DNA of 64,000 nt from Neobacillus sp. DY30 (GTDB lineage Bacteria > Bacillota > Bacilli > Bacillales > Cytobacillaceae), in contig NZ_CP126093.1 in assembly GCF_030123065.1 (NCBI RefSeq), positions 283,001 through 347,000 on the forward strand, in the 5' to 3' direction. Each line of letters opens with the position of its first letter. Position 1 is the first letter of the stretch. Shown here piece by piece: positions 25,009 to 34,781 of this stretch. The notes below the pieces were generated by a model. The model was not told where the DNA came from, searched no databases, and saw only the letters and a list, made by a program, of their open reading frames with translations. A program made the translations under genes and the position numbers.

Positions 25009-26184
25009 ATGGTGTTATTGAAATTTCCAACTACTGTCATCGGCAGTTGGCCTCGCTCCAAAGAAGTCCTGAGAGCTTTGCGAGATAAACGGGCGGGTCG
25101 CATAAGTGAGGAAGAATTCCAGGTTGTTGCAAATCAGGCGGTTTTACAATGCCTAAAATGGCAGGAGGAAGCAGGCATCGATATTGTTTCCGATGGTGAA
25201 CAGCGCCGGGATAATTATATTTCTTTTGTCGCTGAACATTTGAATAATGTTCGCATGCTTAGTGTTTCTGAATTACTAGATTATGTAGAAGATAAATCTA
25301 GCTTTGAAGAGATTCTGGGAACATTAGATGTTCCGGCTTTTTCAATGTCTAATCCCGCTGCTGTCGGCAAGATCAGCCGTAAAAAACCACTGGCGCTAAA
25401 TGACTTTCTCTTTTTAAAACAACACACGGACAAAGCGGTTAAAGTGACCTTACCCGGCCCTTATTTGCTAACAAGATCGATGTGGGTGGAGGGGCTATCT
25501 AGCGTTTCTTATCCCGCCAAAGAGGATTTGTCGGTAGATATTGTTCGTGTACTGCGTGAAGAATTAGAGAACCTGATTGCAGCTGGAGTTGAATTTGTTC
25601 AATTTGATGAGCCTGTTTTAACAGAAGTTGTGTTTACGAAAAAGAATGCTAATCGGACATTCATGTGTGGAGCACTTACAGCAAAAGCGGACGCAGAAGA
25701 GGAGTTAGTGTTTGCCTTAGATTTAATCAATCAAGTTACAGCTGGAATGCTTGGAAGAGGAACAACCATTGGCGTTCATATTTGCCGTGGGAACTGGAGC
25801 ACACAGGATGAAATCCTGCTGCAGGGTCCTTATTTTCCACTAATTCCTTATCTTGAAAAAGCAAATGTTGATCAATTAGCACTTGAATACGCGACACCTA
25901 GAGCGGGAGAAATTGAGGCCATTCGCAGCATTGAGGGGAAAACCATCGGGTTTGGCGTCATTAATCCAAGAACCGCTGAAATTGAATCTGTTGAGGATAT
26001 TGTCGCACGAGTAGAAGAGATAAGAGCGATCGTACCTGATGATAAAATTTTTTTAAATCCGGATTGTGGTTTTGGAACCTTTGCACAGCGCCCAATGAAT
26101 AGTGATGAAATTGCCTGTCAGAAATTAAAAGCTATGGTAGAAGCTGCAAAAAAATTAAGAGATATGGTGAGCGTTAAATCCTAG
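25009..26184 (+). CDS. Short MetE-like zinc methyltransferase
   Basis: 391 residues, matching only the C-terminal catalytic barrel of cobalamin-independent methionine synthase (full MetE has about 750). The zinc site is complete: His257 and Cys259 (GVHICRGN), Glu293 (LALEYAT) and Cys353 (NPDCGFG). VIGSWPRS starts the barrel and VQFDEP (Asp200, Glu201) is kept. Short MetE homologues include core methionine synthases, YxjG/YxjH-type proteins and epoxyalkane:CoM transferase, all acting on a zinc-bound thiol. The ATG has GAGGAGG 9 bases upstream; a longer frame from 24985 overlaps the ribosome site. Its partners here are sulfur-carrier proteins, so the thiol acceptor or donor may be protein-bound or small. 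Confidence 0.85.
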   Translation: MVLLKFPTTVIGSWPRSKEVLRALRDKRAGRISEEEFQVVANQAVLQCLKWQEEAGIDIVSDGEQRRDNYISFVAEHLNNVRMLSVSELLDYVEDKSSFEEILGTLDVPAFSMSNPAAVGKISRKKPLALNDFLFLKQHTDKAVKVTLPGPYLLTRSMWVEGLSSVSYPAKEDLSVDIVRVLREELENLIAAGVEFVQFDEPVLTEVVFTKKNANRTFMCGALTAKADAEEELVFALDLINQVTAGMLGRGTTIGVHICRGNWSTQDEILLQGPYFPLIPYLEKANVDQLALEYATPRAGEIEAIRSIEGKTIGFGVINPRTAEIESVEDIVARVEEIRAIVPDDKIFLNPDCGFGTFAQRPMNSDEIACQKLKAMVEAAKKLRDMVSVKS

Positions 26185-26198
26185 GAGGAATGAGAAGT

Positions 26199-26657
26199 AT
26201 GGGACAGCAAATTAAGGTGAGGGTGGAAGGAATCGGAAGTGAAATGAGAACAGATTCAGTGGCAGGTAAGCATAAAATTGCCATTGATGAGCCGGTTGCA
26301 ATGGGCGGTAAGGATTCTGCCATTGACCCGCTTTCAGCATTTTTAGCGTCACTTATCGGTTGTGAAAACGTAATGGCACAAATCATTGCGAAGGAAATGG
26401 ACTTTGACCTTCAAGGAATCTCATTTGACGTAGAAGGTGAACTTGATATTAGCGGTTTGATGGGTAATTTAGAAGTAAAACCATATTTTGAAAAAGTAGT
26501 TGTAAAAGCGGTTGTTGAAACATCTGAATCACAAGAAAGAATCAATGAAATGCAAGCAGCTGTTGATTTACGCTGCCCGGTCTTTAGAACAATAAAAGAC
26601 GCAGGAATCCCAATTGAAAACCAATGGGTAAAAGCACCTGTTACAGCTCAAATTTAA
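26199..26657 (+). CDS. OsmC-family protein with both cysteines
   Basis: 152 residues. Both OsmC cysteines are present: Cys55 (ASLIGCENV) and Cys126 (LRCPVFRTI). The family reduces organic hydroperoxides or handles reactive thiols. The ATG at 26199 is chosen because the AGGAGG ends only one base before the earlier ATG at 26190 but 10 bases before this one. It begins MGQQ like the first gene of the operon. Last gene; a terminator follows. Confidence 0.83.
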   Translation: MGQQIKVRVEGIGSEMRTDSVAGKHKIAIDEPVAMGGKDSAIDPLSAFLASLIGCENVMAQIIAKEMDFDLQGISFDVEGELDISGLMGNLEVKPYFEKVVVKAVVETSESQERINEMQAAVDLRCPVFRTIKDAGIPIENQWVKAPVTAQI

Positions 26658-26662
26658 TTTCA

Positions 26663-26717
26663 GGGTCAGTCCCCAGTAGGTTATAGCTTTAATTCAAGGG
26701 GGGATTGACCCCTTTTT
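26663..26717 (+). terminator. Terminator of the sulfur-relay operon
   Basis: GGGTCAGTCCCC and GGGGGGATTGACCC pair around a 23-base loop, then CTTTTT. It is a member of the same palindrome family as 16289. Confidence 0.7.
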
Positions 26718-26764
26718 GGAAGTTATTGATTTCTAAAACAGAAGTGGTATGAAAAAATATAATG

Positions 26765-26797
26765 AAGCCCTATTCAATAATAAGTGGATAGGGCTTT
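26765..26797. terminator. Second hairpin after the sulfur-relay operon
   Basis: AAGCCCTAT and ATAGGGCTT are perfect 9-base arms, followed by TGTG rather than a T tract. The rest of the 26658-27069 gap is A/T-rich and holds the AraR-like site below. Confidence 0.5.
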
Positions 26798-26907
26798 GTG
26801 CATTTGTATAACGACCCAATGTAACGGGAGCAACTAGTCAGTTAAGGAATGTAAGATATAGATGATGGTTAATAACTAACCTAACAGAGCAGACGAACAA
26901 TTATTTG

Positions 26908-26923
26908 AATATACGTACAATTT
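26908..26923. promoter_or_regulatory. Possible AraR operator upstream of araR
   Basis: GAATATACGTACAATT resembles one strand of the AraR box ATTTGTACGTACAAAT, with the core TACGTACAA kept. 147 bases before araR, so autoregulation is possible. Confidence 0.35.
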
Positions 26924-27069
26924 ATAATAAAATGAAATAATGATTGAAAACTTACGTATAAGCTGACGATAAAAACTGAAAATATATTTTTTAATTAGTT
27001 TGTAAGCGGTTTCCATCGGTCGAAAAAATAGACTAATAAATATTTTGCAATAAAGAGAGAGGTGTTTGT

Positions 27070-28200
27070 ATGAGTACAAAATATGACATTGTGAAACAAG
27101 AAATACAATCGAGAATACTGGATGGAACCTATCAACCTCATCAAAAAATATCCTCAGAAAGTGAACTAATGAAGCAGTTTGGGGTTAGCCGTCATACAGT
27201 TCGTGCAGCGATTGGCGACCTCGTCAATAAAGGATGGCTATATAGGGAACAAGGAGCAGGTACTTTTTGTGCCGACCGATCATTGGATAATAGGTCATCA
27301 AGTGGGGTTACTCAGAGAAATATTGCCATTATTACTACCTTCATTTCAGATTATATTTTCCCTTCTATCATTAGAGGAGCAGAATCCTTTTTAAGCCAAC
27401 ATGGTTACAATGTTAGTCTTTTTAGTACCAATAATGATCATGAGAATGAGAAAAGGATTTTAGAGAAAATATTAACAGAACCCTTTGATGGGGTCATTAT
27501 TGAACCAACAAAAAGTGCCATATCAAACCCAAATATAGGATACTACCTAAATATGGAACGTTTAAACATTCCATATATTATGATACATGCTTATTATGAA
27601 GAATTGGAGCCGTTAAGTATTACGATGAATGATGAGAAGGGCGGTTATGTTCAAGCGGAACACCTTATTCAATTAGGGCATACGAACATTGTTGGTTTTT
27701 TTAAAACGGATGATCTTCAAGGTGTGAAAAGAATGAAAGGCTTTATTAAAGCACACCGACATTATGGTGTTACCATTAATCCAAATGGAATTGTGACGTA
27801 TGATTCAAGTGACAAAGTAAATAAACCGATACAGACTTTTATTGAACTATTAGACCAGGGTTTAAAGCCAACAGCAATTGTTTGCTATAATGATGAGCTG
27901 GCGATTAGCATGTTAGAAGTACTTCGAGAGAAAAATTTCCGTGTTCCAGAAGATTTTTCAATGGTAGGCTTTGATGATTCTCTAATCGGAAGACTGGCCG
28001 CAGTAAAATTAACGACGATCCAACACCCGCAAAGCAAGATGGGGGAAACAGCAGCAAAGATGATTGTAGATTTAGTCAAAGAAAAGAATAACCAACCCAA
28101 AAAAACAAATGATAAAGTACAGTCCATTATATTTGAGCCTAGCCTAATTGTACGTGACTCGACCAAAAACTTAGAGGGAAAAACAGTCACATCTAAATAA
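27070..28200 (+). CDS. araR: AraR-type arabinose repressor (GntR HTH + LacI-type sensor)
   Basis: 376 residues. An N-terminal GntR winged helix (residues 1-70; SESELMKQFGVSRHTVRAAI) is joined to a LacI/GalR-type periplasmic-binding-like sensor domain (RNIAIITTFISDYIFPSIIRG onward). That combination is the hallmark of Bacillus AraR, which binds L-arabinose and derepresses arabinose and arabinan genes. ATG behind AGAGAGGTG. The genes downstream (sugar importer, arabinofuranosidase) fit. araABD are not in the window. Confidence 0.88.
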   Translation: MSTKYDIVKQEIQSRILDGTYQPHQKISSESELMKQFGVSRHTVRAAIGDLVNKGWLYREQGAGTFCADRSLDNRSSSGVTQRNIAIITTFISDYIFPSIIRGAESFLSQHGYNVSLFSTNNDHENEKRILEKILTEPFDGVIIEPTKSAISNPNIGYYLNMERLNIPYIMIHAYYEELEPLSITMNDEKGGYVQAEHLIQLGHTNIVGFFKTDDLQGVKRMKGFIKAHRHYGVTINPNGIVTYDSSDKVNKPIQTFIELLDQGLKPTAIVCYNDELAISMLEVLREKNFRVPEDFSMVGFDDSLIGRLAAVKLTTIQHPQSKMGETAAKMIVDLVKEKNNQPKKTNDKVQSIIFEPSLIVRDSTKNLEGKTVTSK

Positions 28201-28220
28201 AATTTCCATATGTCAACAAT

Positions 28221-28260
28221 GGTTAATTTCCCCCCGATTTACAACGGTACAAATTTCCCC
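28221..28260. repeat. Paired GG-TTTCCCC repeats, possible IS21-family end remnant
   Basis: GGTTAATTTCCCC (28221-28233) and GGTACAAATTTCCCC (28246-28260) stand 25 bases apart behind a TGTCAACAATG string. IS21-family ends carry such spaced repeats. No transposase is present. Confidence 0.3.
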
Positions 28261-28626
28261 AATTTCAGCGTCCAACCTTTTATTGGTTGAACGCCTGCCC
28301 GTTGTTTTTCTCTAAATCTTTATGATTTTCCTTTAATGCCTTCAATCAAGATTTATCCTCTCTTTATTTTTAATTTTGATATAACTCTCTAATCTTTTAA
28401 AGATTCCCATTCTTTAACACTTGTCTCTCCACTAAAAAAATTTTTTATGTATCGAGAAAATTATCCTTTATATTGGTGGATTTTAAGGAGTGACATTTTA
28501 AATCCATAAGGAAATATATAAGGGAATTAACATGAAGTTAAATCTAAAGAATTAGGAATTTTGGCGCAATTCTAAAAAATACTATTGCAAATTTTTACTA
28601 AATTACATATAATTTTTTTAGAGAAA

Positions 28627-28681
28627 CACATACGGACAAGTTAGGTTAATTTGATTAAGATGTTAAAATTCGTTCGTATAT
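28627..28681. promoter_or_regulatory. Possible pair of AraR boxes
   Basis: ACATACGGACAAGT and ATTCGTTCGTATAT are each partial matches to the AraR box, with centres about 41 bases apart, close to the in-phase spacing of paired AraR operators in B. subtilis. Confidence 0.35.
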
Positions 28682-28725
28682 CTATTTAAGAAAGATTGGT
28701 AGATACTTTTAAATTTTTGCAAATT

Positions 28726-28739
28726 TGTAAGCGTTGACA
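28726..28739 (+). promoter_or_regulatory. Perfect CcpA cre site of the arabinose importer operon
   Basis: TGTAAGCGTTGACA matches all 14 positions of TGWAANCGNTNWCA. Its last six bases form TTGACA, a perfect -35, but no good -10 follows at normal spacing. Confidence 0.8.
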
Positions 28740-29096
28740 TCAGTGGTTAATGACAGAATCCGTTTCATCTTAACAAAGGAAAATGGAAATATGAAGGAGG
28801 TGCCTGACTAAAAGATAGTTAGATGAAATGTCCAGAGAGTAAGGAAGAAAGTCTTTCAAACTGTTTATTAATCCTTAACTGTCAAAATACACAACATCTA
28901 AGAGAATAAACCTCTAAGAATGATAAGTTCTTTTCTTCGTAATTACTTCCAGTTTGTAACAACACAGAATTGCCACTACATAAGATTATGGAATTTTACA
29001 CAATAAGAATAAAAGAAAGTATGAAGAAAGTTTAACTGGTCTAACGCAAACCTAAGAAGAAATTATCACAGAGTATTTCCTAAGGGAGGTTTTCTA

Positions 29097-30041
29097 ATGT
29101 TACCTGCGTCAAGTACACCACAAGAACTCGCGACTCCTGTCAAGCGACAAAATAAAATACTTAATTTCTTAAATTCTAAAAAAGTAGTTCCCTATATTTT
29201 TGTATCACCGTTCATACTCTCTTTTCTAGTTTTCTCCTTATACCCGTCTATCAAAGCTATTATTATGAGTTTCCAGAAAGTATTGCCAGGTCAAGTTACT
29301 TATATAGGGATGAATAATTATTCGAGAGTTTTTAATCCCATATTTTATAAAGCGCTCTCAAATACAGCCATTTATGTTGTTTTAACAGTAGTCATTTTAA
29401 CGATTGTACCAATCATACTTGCTGTTCTATTAGACTCAAAACTAGTAAAATTTAAAACATTTTTTCGTGCTTCGTTATTCTTGCCTTCTCTGGCTTCAAC
29501 CATTGTAGCTGGTATGGTTTTCAGACTTATGTTTGGTGAAACGGATACAGCTGCTGCAAACCAGATTCTTAACTGGTTGGGTGCTGAATCAATGGATTGG
29601 AGATACAAAGCGTGGTCTGCCATGTTTTTAATGGTGCTCCTTTGCTGCTGGAAATGGATGGGGGTAAATATCCTTTATTTCTTAGCTGGTCTTCAAAATG
29701 TTCCGAAGGAATTATATGAAGCTGCTGAAATAGATGGTGCTACAACCTTCCAAAAATTCACGAATGTTACCCTGCCTTTCTTAAAACCAGTAACCATCTT
29801 CGTAGCAACGATTTCTGTTATCGGTGGATTTAGAATGTTTGAAGAAAGCTTCGTGTTCTGGGAGGCCGGTTCTCCAGGAAATATTGGTTTAACGGTTGTA
29901 GGTTATATCTATCAACAAGGTATTCAACAAAATGACATGGGATTCGGTGCAGCAATTGGAGTTATCTTAATGCTGATTATCTTTGTAGTAAGCTTTATCC
30001 AGCTCATTCTAACAGGTGCCTTTAAAAAGGAGGGCCAATAG
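29097..30041 (+). CDS. araP: Sugar ABC transporter permease (AraP-like)
   Basis: 314-residue membrane permease of the MalF/AraP type with six helices and a cytoplasmic N-terminal tail of about 40 residues. The EAA loop ELYEAAEIDGATTFQKFTNVTLP lies at about 205-227 and contacts the ATPase. ATG behind GGGAGG. AraP and AraQ import arabino-oligosaccharides in B. subtilis with the shared ATPase MsmX; no ATPase gene is present here either, as expected. Confidence 0.85.
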   Translation: MLPASSTPQELATPVKRQNKILNFLNSKKVVPYIFVSPFILSFLVFSLYPSIKAIIMSFQKVLPGQVTYIGMNNYSRVFNPIFYKALSNTAIYVVLTVVILTIVPIILAVLLDSKLVKFKTFFRASLFLPSLASTIVAGMVFRLMFGETDTAAANQILNWLGAESMDWRYKAWSAMFLMVLLCCWKWMGVNILYFLAGLQNVPKELYEAAEIDGATTFQKFTNVTLPFLKPVTIFVATISVIGGFRMFEESFVFWEAGSPGNIGLTVVGYIYQQGIQQNDMGFGAAIGVILMLIIFVVSFIQLILTGAFKKEGQ

Positions 30042-30881
30042 ATGGAAAAGAAACAATTTAAGATCATTCCGTGGATTGCAAACCTTGCGTTTTTAATATT
30101 TTCTCTTATGGCTCTATTTCCAATTATTAACCTATTGATTTCTTCTCTTAGGCCTTCATCGGAATTGATGCGTAACGGTATTAGTATTACGTTTGATCCA
30201 AGTACGATGAGTGTTGATAACTATACGTATATTTTTACACAGGGGGGGAATTATTGGAGCTGGTTTATGAATAGTTTGGTGATCACAACCATTACTATTG
30301 TACTTTCTCTATTCTTCTCTTCGATGGTAGGGTATGCTTTGGCATTATATGACTTTAAAGGGAGAACCTTAATTTTCGGCTGTGTTCTATTTATATTGAT
30401 GGTGCCATTTGAAATTCTGATGCTGCCATTATTTCAGTTAATGGTCAACCTGAATTTAATCAACACGTATACGGCGGTTATTCTGCCGGCAGCAGTTGCA
30501 CCAATGGCCGTGTTCTTCTTTAGACAGTACGCGCTTGGTCTTCCGAAGGAATTAATGGATGCTGCCAGAATTGATGGTTCAACTGAATATGGTATTTTCT
30601 TTAAAATTATGCTGCCGCTTATGACTCCATCTTTGGCAGCGATGGCGATCCTTCAAGGATTAGGAAGTTGGAACAATTTCTTATGGCCATTAATTGTATT
30701 AAGATCAAATGATATGTTTACCTTACCGATTGGTTTAGCAACATTATTAACTCCATATGGCAATAACTACGATATATTAATCGCAGGTTCGGTGATGACC
30801 ATTTTACCTATTATCATTCTATTCATCTTCTTCCAGCGGTACTTTGTAGCAGGACTTACTGTTGGCGGAGTAAAAGGATGA
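30042..30881 (+). CDS. araQ: Sugar ABC transporter permease (AraQ-like)
   Basis: 279-residue MalG/AraQ-type permease, partner of the preceding gene and starting directly after its stop. Six helices; EAA loop ELMDAARIDGSTEYGIFFKIMLP near residues 170-192, C-terminal FVAGLTVGGVKG typical of the family. Ribosome site AGGAGGG inside the end of araP. Confidence 0.86.
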   Translation: MEKKQFKIIPWIANLAFLIFSLMALFPIINLLISSLRPSSELMRNGISITFDPSTMSVDNYTYIFTQGGNYWSWFMNSLVITTITIVLSLFFSSMVGYALALYDFKGRTLIFGCVLFILMVPFEILMLPLFQLMVNLNLINTYTAVILPAAVAPMAVFFFRQYALGLPKELMDAARIDGSTEYGIFFKIMLPLMTPSLAAMAILQGLGSWNNFLWPLIVLRSNDMFTLPIGLATLLTPYGNNYDILIAGSVMTILPIIILFIFFQRYFVAGLTVGGVKG

Positions 30882-30915
30882 TGTAAGGCAGTAGTATAAA
30901 GAGGTGGCTAGTAAG

Positions 30916-31566
30916 ATGAATGGAAAACAGATTGTATCAAAACTAGATTATTTATTTCATTGGATTGTTCGCCTTGTGATATTGAATGGACTTTGGATTT
31001 TATTTTCCATCCTTGGATTGTTTGTAGCCGGGGTATTCCCAGCTACGGCTGCTGTATTAGGTGTAGCCAGAAAGTGGATGATGGGCGAACAGGAAATGAA
31101 TATTTGGAATACATACATACAAATTTATCGGAGTGAATTTTCTTCGGCGAATAGGATGGGTTGGATCATTTCCGTAATTGGCATCATTCTGTATTCAAAC
31201 TATCGTGTGATTTTGAATCATGCTGGTGAATTTGTTTTTGCTGTCCCATTTGCATTTTACTTGCTGGTTTTTTTCTATATCATACTCGTAATCTGGTCGT
31301 TTCCATTAATGGTACACTACAAAGCTACTTGGAGGCAGCATTTTAAAAATGCCATCATTATTGGTTTAACAAAAATTCATTATACGATTTTTTGTGGTGC
31401 CTCAATCTTTGCAATCATCTATTTATCGCTTAGCTATCCCGGTATCATACCCTTTTTTACCATAAGTCTAATGGGGTTTGCATGCATGTGGTTTACACTA
31501 AAGATTTTTAACCAACTCGATCAAGGAGGAAACCAACAACCATTAAAAACTGGAAAAGCCATTTAA
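30916..31566 (+). CDS. YesL-type (DUF624) membrane protein
   Basis: About 216 residues with five hydrophobic segments. The pattern LDYLFHWIVRLVILNGLWILF and the GVFPATAAVLGVARKWM segment identify the YesL/DUF624 family, which is usually encoded among sugar ABC transporter genes of plant-polysaccharide operons. Its exact role is unknown. ATG at 30916 is preferred because AAAGAGG lies 11 bases upstream and overlaps the alternative GTG at 30904. Confidence 0.8.
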   Translation: MNGKQIVSKLDYLFHWIVRLVILNGLWILFSILGLFVAGVFPATAAVLGVARKWMMGEQEMNIWNTYIQIYRSEFSSANRMGWIISVIGIILYSNYRVILNHAGEFVFAVPFAFYLLVFFYIILVIWSFPLMVHYKATWRQHFKNAIIIGLTKIHYTIFCGASIFAIIYLSLSYPGIIPFFTISLMGFACMWFTLKIFNQLDQGGNQQPLKTGKAI

Positions 31567-31587
31567 TTTATAACGTTTTTAACATTC

Positions 31588-31616
31588 TATCTCTTAATGA
31601 AAACGCTTAAGAAATA
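31588..31616 (+). promoter_or_regulatory. Hairpin with imperfect cre between yesL-like and binding-protein genes
   Basis: CTATCTCTTAA and TTAAGAAATAG form an 11-base stem with one mismatch. The loop region carries TGAAAACGCTTAAG, a 12 of 14 cre. No T tract follows, so the hairpin may protect the mRNA of the highly needed binding protein or allow internal CcpA control. Confidence 0.45.
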
Positions 31617-31721
31617 GAGAATATAGTTGTTTCTAAATTGAAGGAGGTGATGTATTCTCTCAGTGAAACTTATGTTATCTCATTTCAATTAAAAAAATAA
31701 AAGTAGGGGGAATACAAAAAA

Positions 31722-33065
31722 ATGAAAAAGAAAAGTTTATTATCCATCCTTTGTGCCTTAATGGTAGTCATGTTAATGGCGTGCAGCGGTGGCGGAAAAT
31801 CAACCTCTGGAGAAAAGGCAACCGATAAAGAAGTAATCGGTGGAGATGAGAAAGGGGCTACAGAATTAACTTTCTGGACCTTTGCTGAATTGCATTTGGA
31901 CTTCTTTAAGGATGCGGTACCTCGCTGGAATGAACTACATCCGGATAAGAAGATTAAACTTGTGGCCGAAACCTTCCCATTTGATCAAATGCACAATAAC
32001 CTATTGCTGGCATTACAATCTGGTAAAGGAGCACCTGATATCGTGGATATCGAAGTTGGCCGCTTCCCTAACTATTTGCAAGGTGAACCACAATTCTTAC
32101 CTATGAATGAATTAGTTGAACCTGAAAAGGATAATTTCATTCAATCACGTCTCGACCTATATTCTAAAGATGGCAAGTATTATGGTATGCCAACACACGT
32201 TGGAGCAACTGTCATGTACTATAATAAAGAAATTATGGATAAGGCTGGCGTTGATATCGATTCCATCAAGACATGGGATGACTATGTTGAAGCAGGTAAA
32301 AAAGTAGTCGAAAACACTGATGCTTTCATGACGAATGTACAGACAGGCGATATTATGCAATTCCAGGCGATGATCGCCCAGCAAGGCTCAGATTTTACTG
32401 ATGAAGATGGAAATATCACACTTGATAATGAAAAGAATGTAAAAACCCTTCAATTTTTAAGTGATATGGTTAATAAGCACAAAATTGCTGAGGTAATGCC
32501 CGGCGGAGAGCCGCATGCTGAAGAATATTATGCTTATATGAATGAAGGAAAAGCGGCTTCTGTTTCTATGCCATTATGGTTTATGGGCCGTTTCACAGAT
32601 TATATGCCAGATCTGAAAGGTAAAATGGTTATCCGTCCTATGCCTGCCTGGGAAGAAGGAGGCGGCCGTTCCGTTGGTATGGGTGGAACAGGTACAGTGG
32701 TTACAAACCAAACAAAACATCCTGAGCTTGCAAAAGAATTCCTGGCATTTGCAAAGCTTTCAAAGGAAGGAAATATTAAGTTATGGACAGTCTTAGGTTT
32801 TGACCCTCCACGCTGGGATGTTTGGGAAGACCCTGCTATTCGTGAAGATAACAAATTTTATCAATACTTCGGTAAGGATATCTTTGATACATTGTTAAGT
32901 ATTAAAGATGAAATTCCAAATATAAATGTAAATGAAAATTATCCAGATGCTGTAACTGAAATAAATACAAACACATTGAACAACGTCCTTAGACAGAATT
33001 CACAAACTCCTAAAGAAGCCCTGAAACAAGCACAAGAAACGGTAGAAGCCAACACAGGTAATTAA
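31722..33065 (+). CDS. araN: Sugar-binding lipoprotein of the arabinose-type importer (AraN-like)
   Basis: 447 residues. Signal peptide MKKKSLLSILCALMVVMLMA with lipobox LMAC, then a solute-binding fold of family SBP_bac_1 (ELTFWTFAELHLDFF, APDIVDIEVGRF). It delivers oligosaccharide to the AraPQ-type permeases. Here it lies downstream of the permeases, whereas araN precedes them in B. subtilis. GGGGG ribosome site. The gene ends in a terminator. Confidence 0.82.
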   Translation: MKKKSLLSILCALMVVMLMACSGGGKSTSGEKATDKEVIGGDEKGATELTFWTFAELHLDFFKDAVPRWNELHPDKKIKLVAETFPFDQMHNNLLLALQSGKGAPDIVDIEVGRFPNYLQGEPQFLPMNELVEPEKDNFIQSRLDLYSKDGKYYGMPTHVGATVMYYNKEIMDKAGVDIDSIKTWDDYVEAGKKVVENTDAFMTNVQTGDIMQFQAMIAQQGSDFTDEDGNITLDNEKNVKTLQFLSDMVNKHKIAEVMPGGEPHAEEYYAYMNEGKAASVSMPLWFMGRFTDYMPDLKGKMVIRPMPAWEEGGGRSVGMGGTGTVVTNQTKHPELAKEFLAFAKLSKEGNIKLWTVLGFDPPRWDVWEDPAIREDNKFYQYFGKDIFDTLLSIKDEIPNINVNENYPDAVTEINTNTLNNVLRQNSQTPKEALKQAQETVEANTGN

Positions 33066-33073
33066 AGATAAAG

Positions 33074-33115
33074 AAAAGGGTCTGCTTACTTTTGATCAGT
33101 AAGTTTGACCCTTTT
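33074..33115 (+). terminator. Terminator after the binding-protein gene
   Basis: AAAAGGGTC and GACCCTTTT outer arms with an inner CTTACT / AGTAAG stem. The following gene may be reached by readthrough only. Confidence 0.75.
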
Positions 33116-33155
33116 CAGCCATTTTAAATTCAAAGATTTATAGCTATGATTCTGA

Positions 33156-34676
<1,521 letters not shown>

Positions 34677-34687
34677 TTTTCAATCCA

Positions 34688-34739
34688 TTTCCATATCGTT
34701 TCCTTCTTTCTAAGGGAAAGGGTATGGAAATAATTTTTT
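34688..34739 (+). terminator. Terminator between abfA and the GH43 gene
   Basis: TTTCCATA..TTTCC and GGAAA..TATGGAAA form a long stem, then TAATTTTTT. Confidence 0.75.
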
Positions 34740-34781
34740 CTAAATAGATGATAAAGAATTAAGAGGTGTGGAGATAAACAT

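Larger units (their letters stand above)
28201..29096. other. Long control region between araR and the sugar importer
   Basis: 896 bases, very A/T-rich. It contains a possible IS21-type end (28221-28260), an imperfect hairpin (GCGTCCAACC / GGTTGAACGC, 28268-28294), a pair of AraR-like half-palindromes near 28632 and 28674, a perfect cre (28726-28739), and a GAAGGAGGTG string at about 28793 with no ORF behind it. The last 250 bases before the importer show no recognisable signal except its ribosome site, so the leader is long. Confidence 0.55.

Noticed and set aside
25009..26184. Calling the MetE-like gene metE
   Set aside because: Only the C-terminal catalytic barrel is present, and its neighbours are sulfur carriers rather than methionine genes.
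28734..28762. Sigma-A promoter at the ara cre
   Set aside because: The -35 TTGACA is perfect, but no acceptable -10 lies 16-18 bases downstream.
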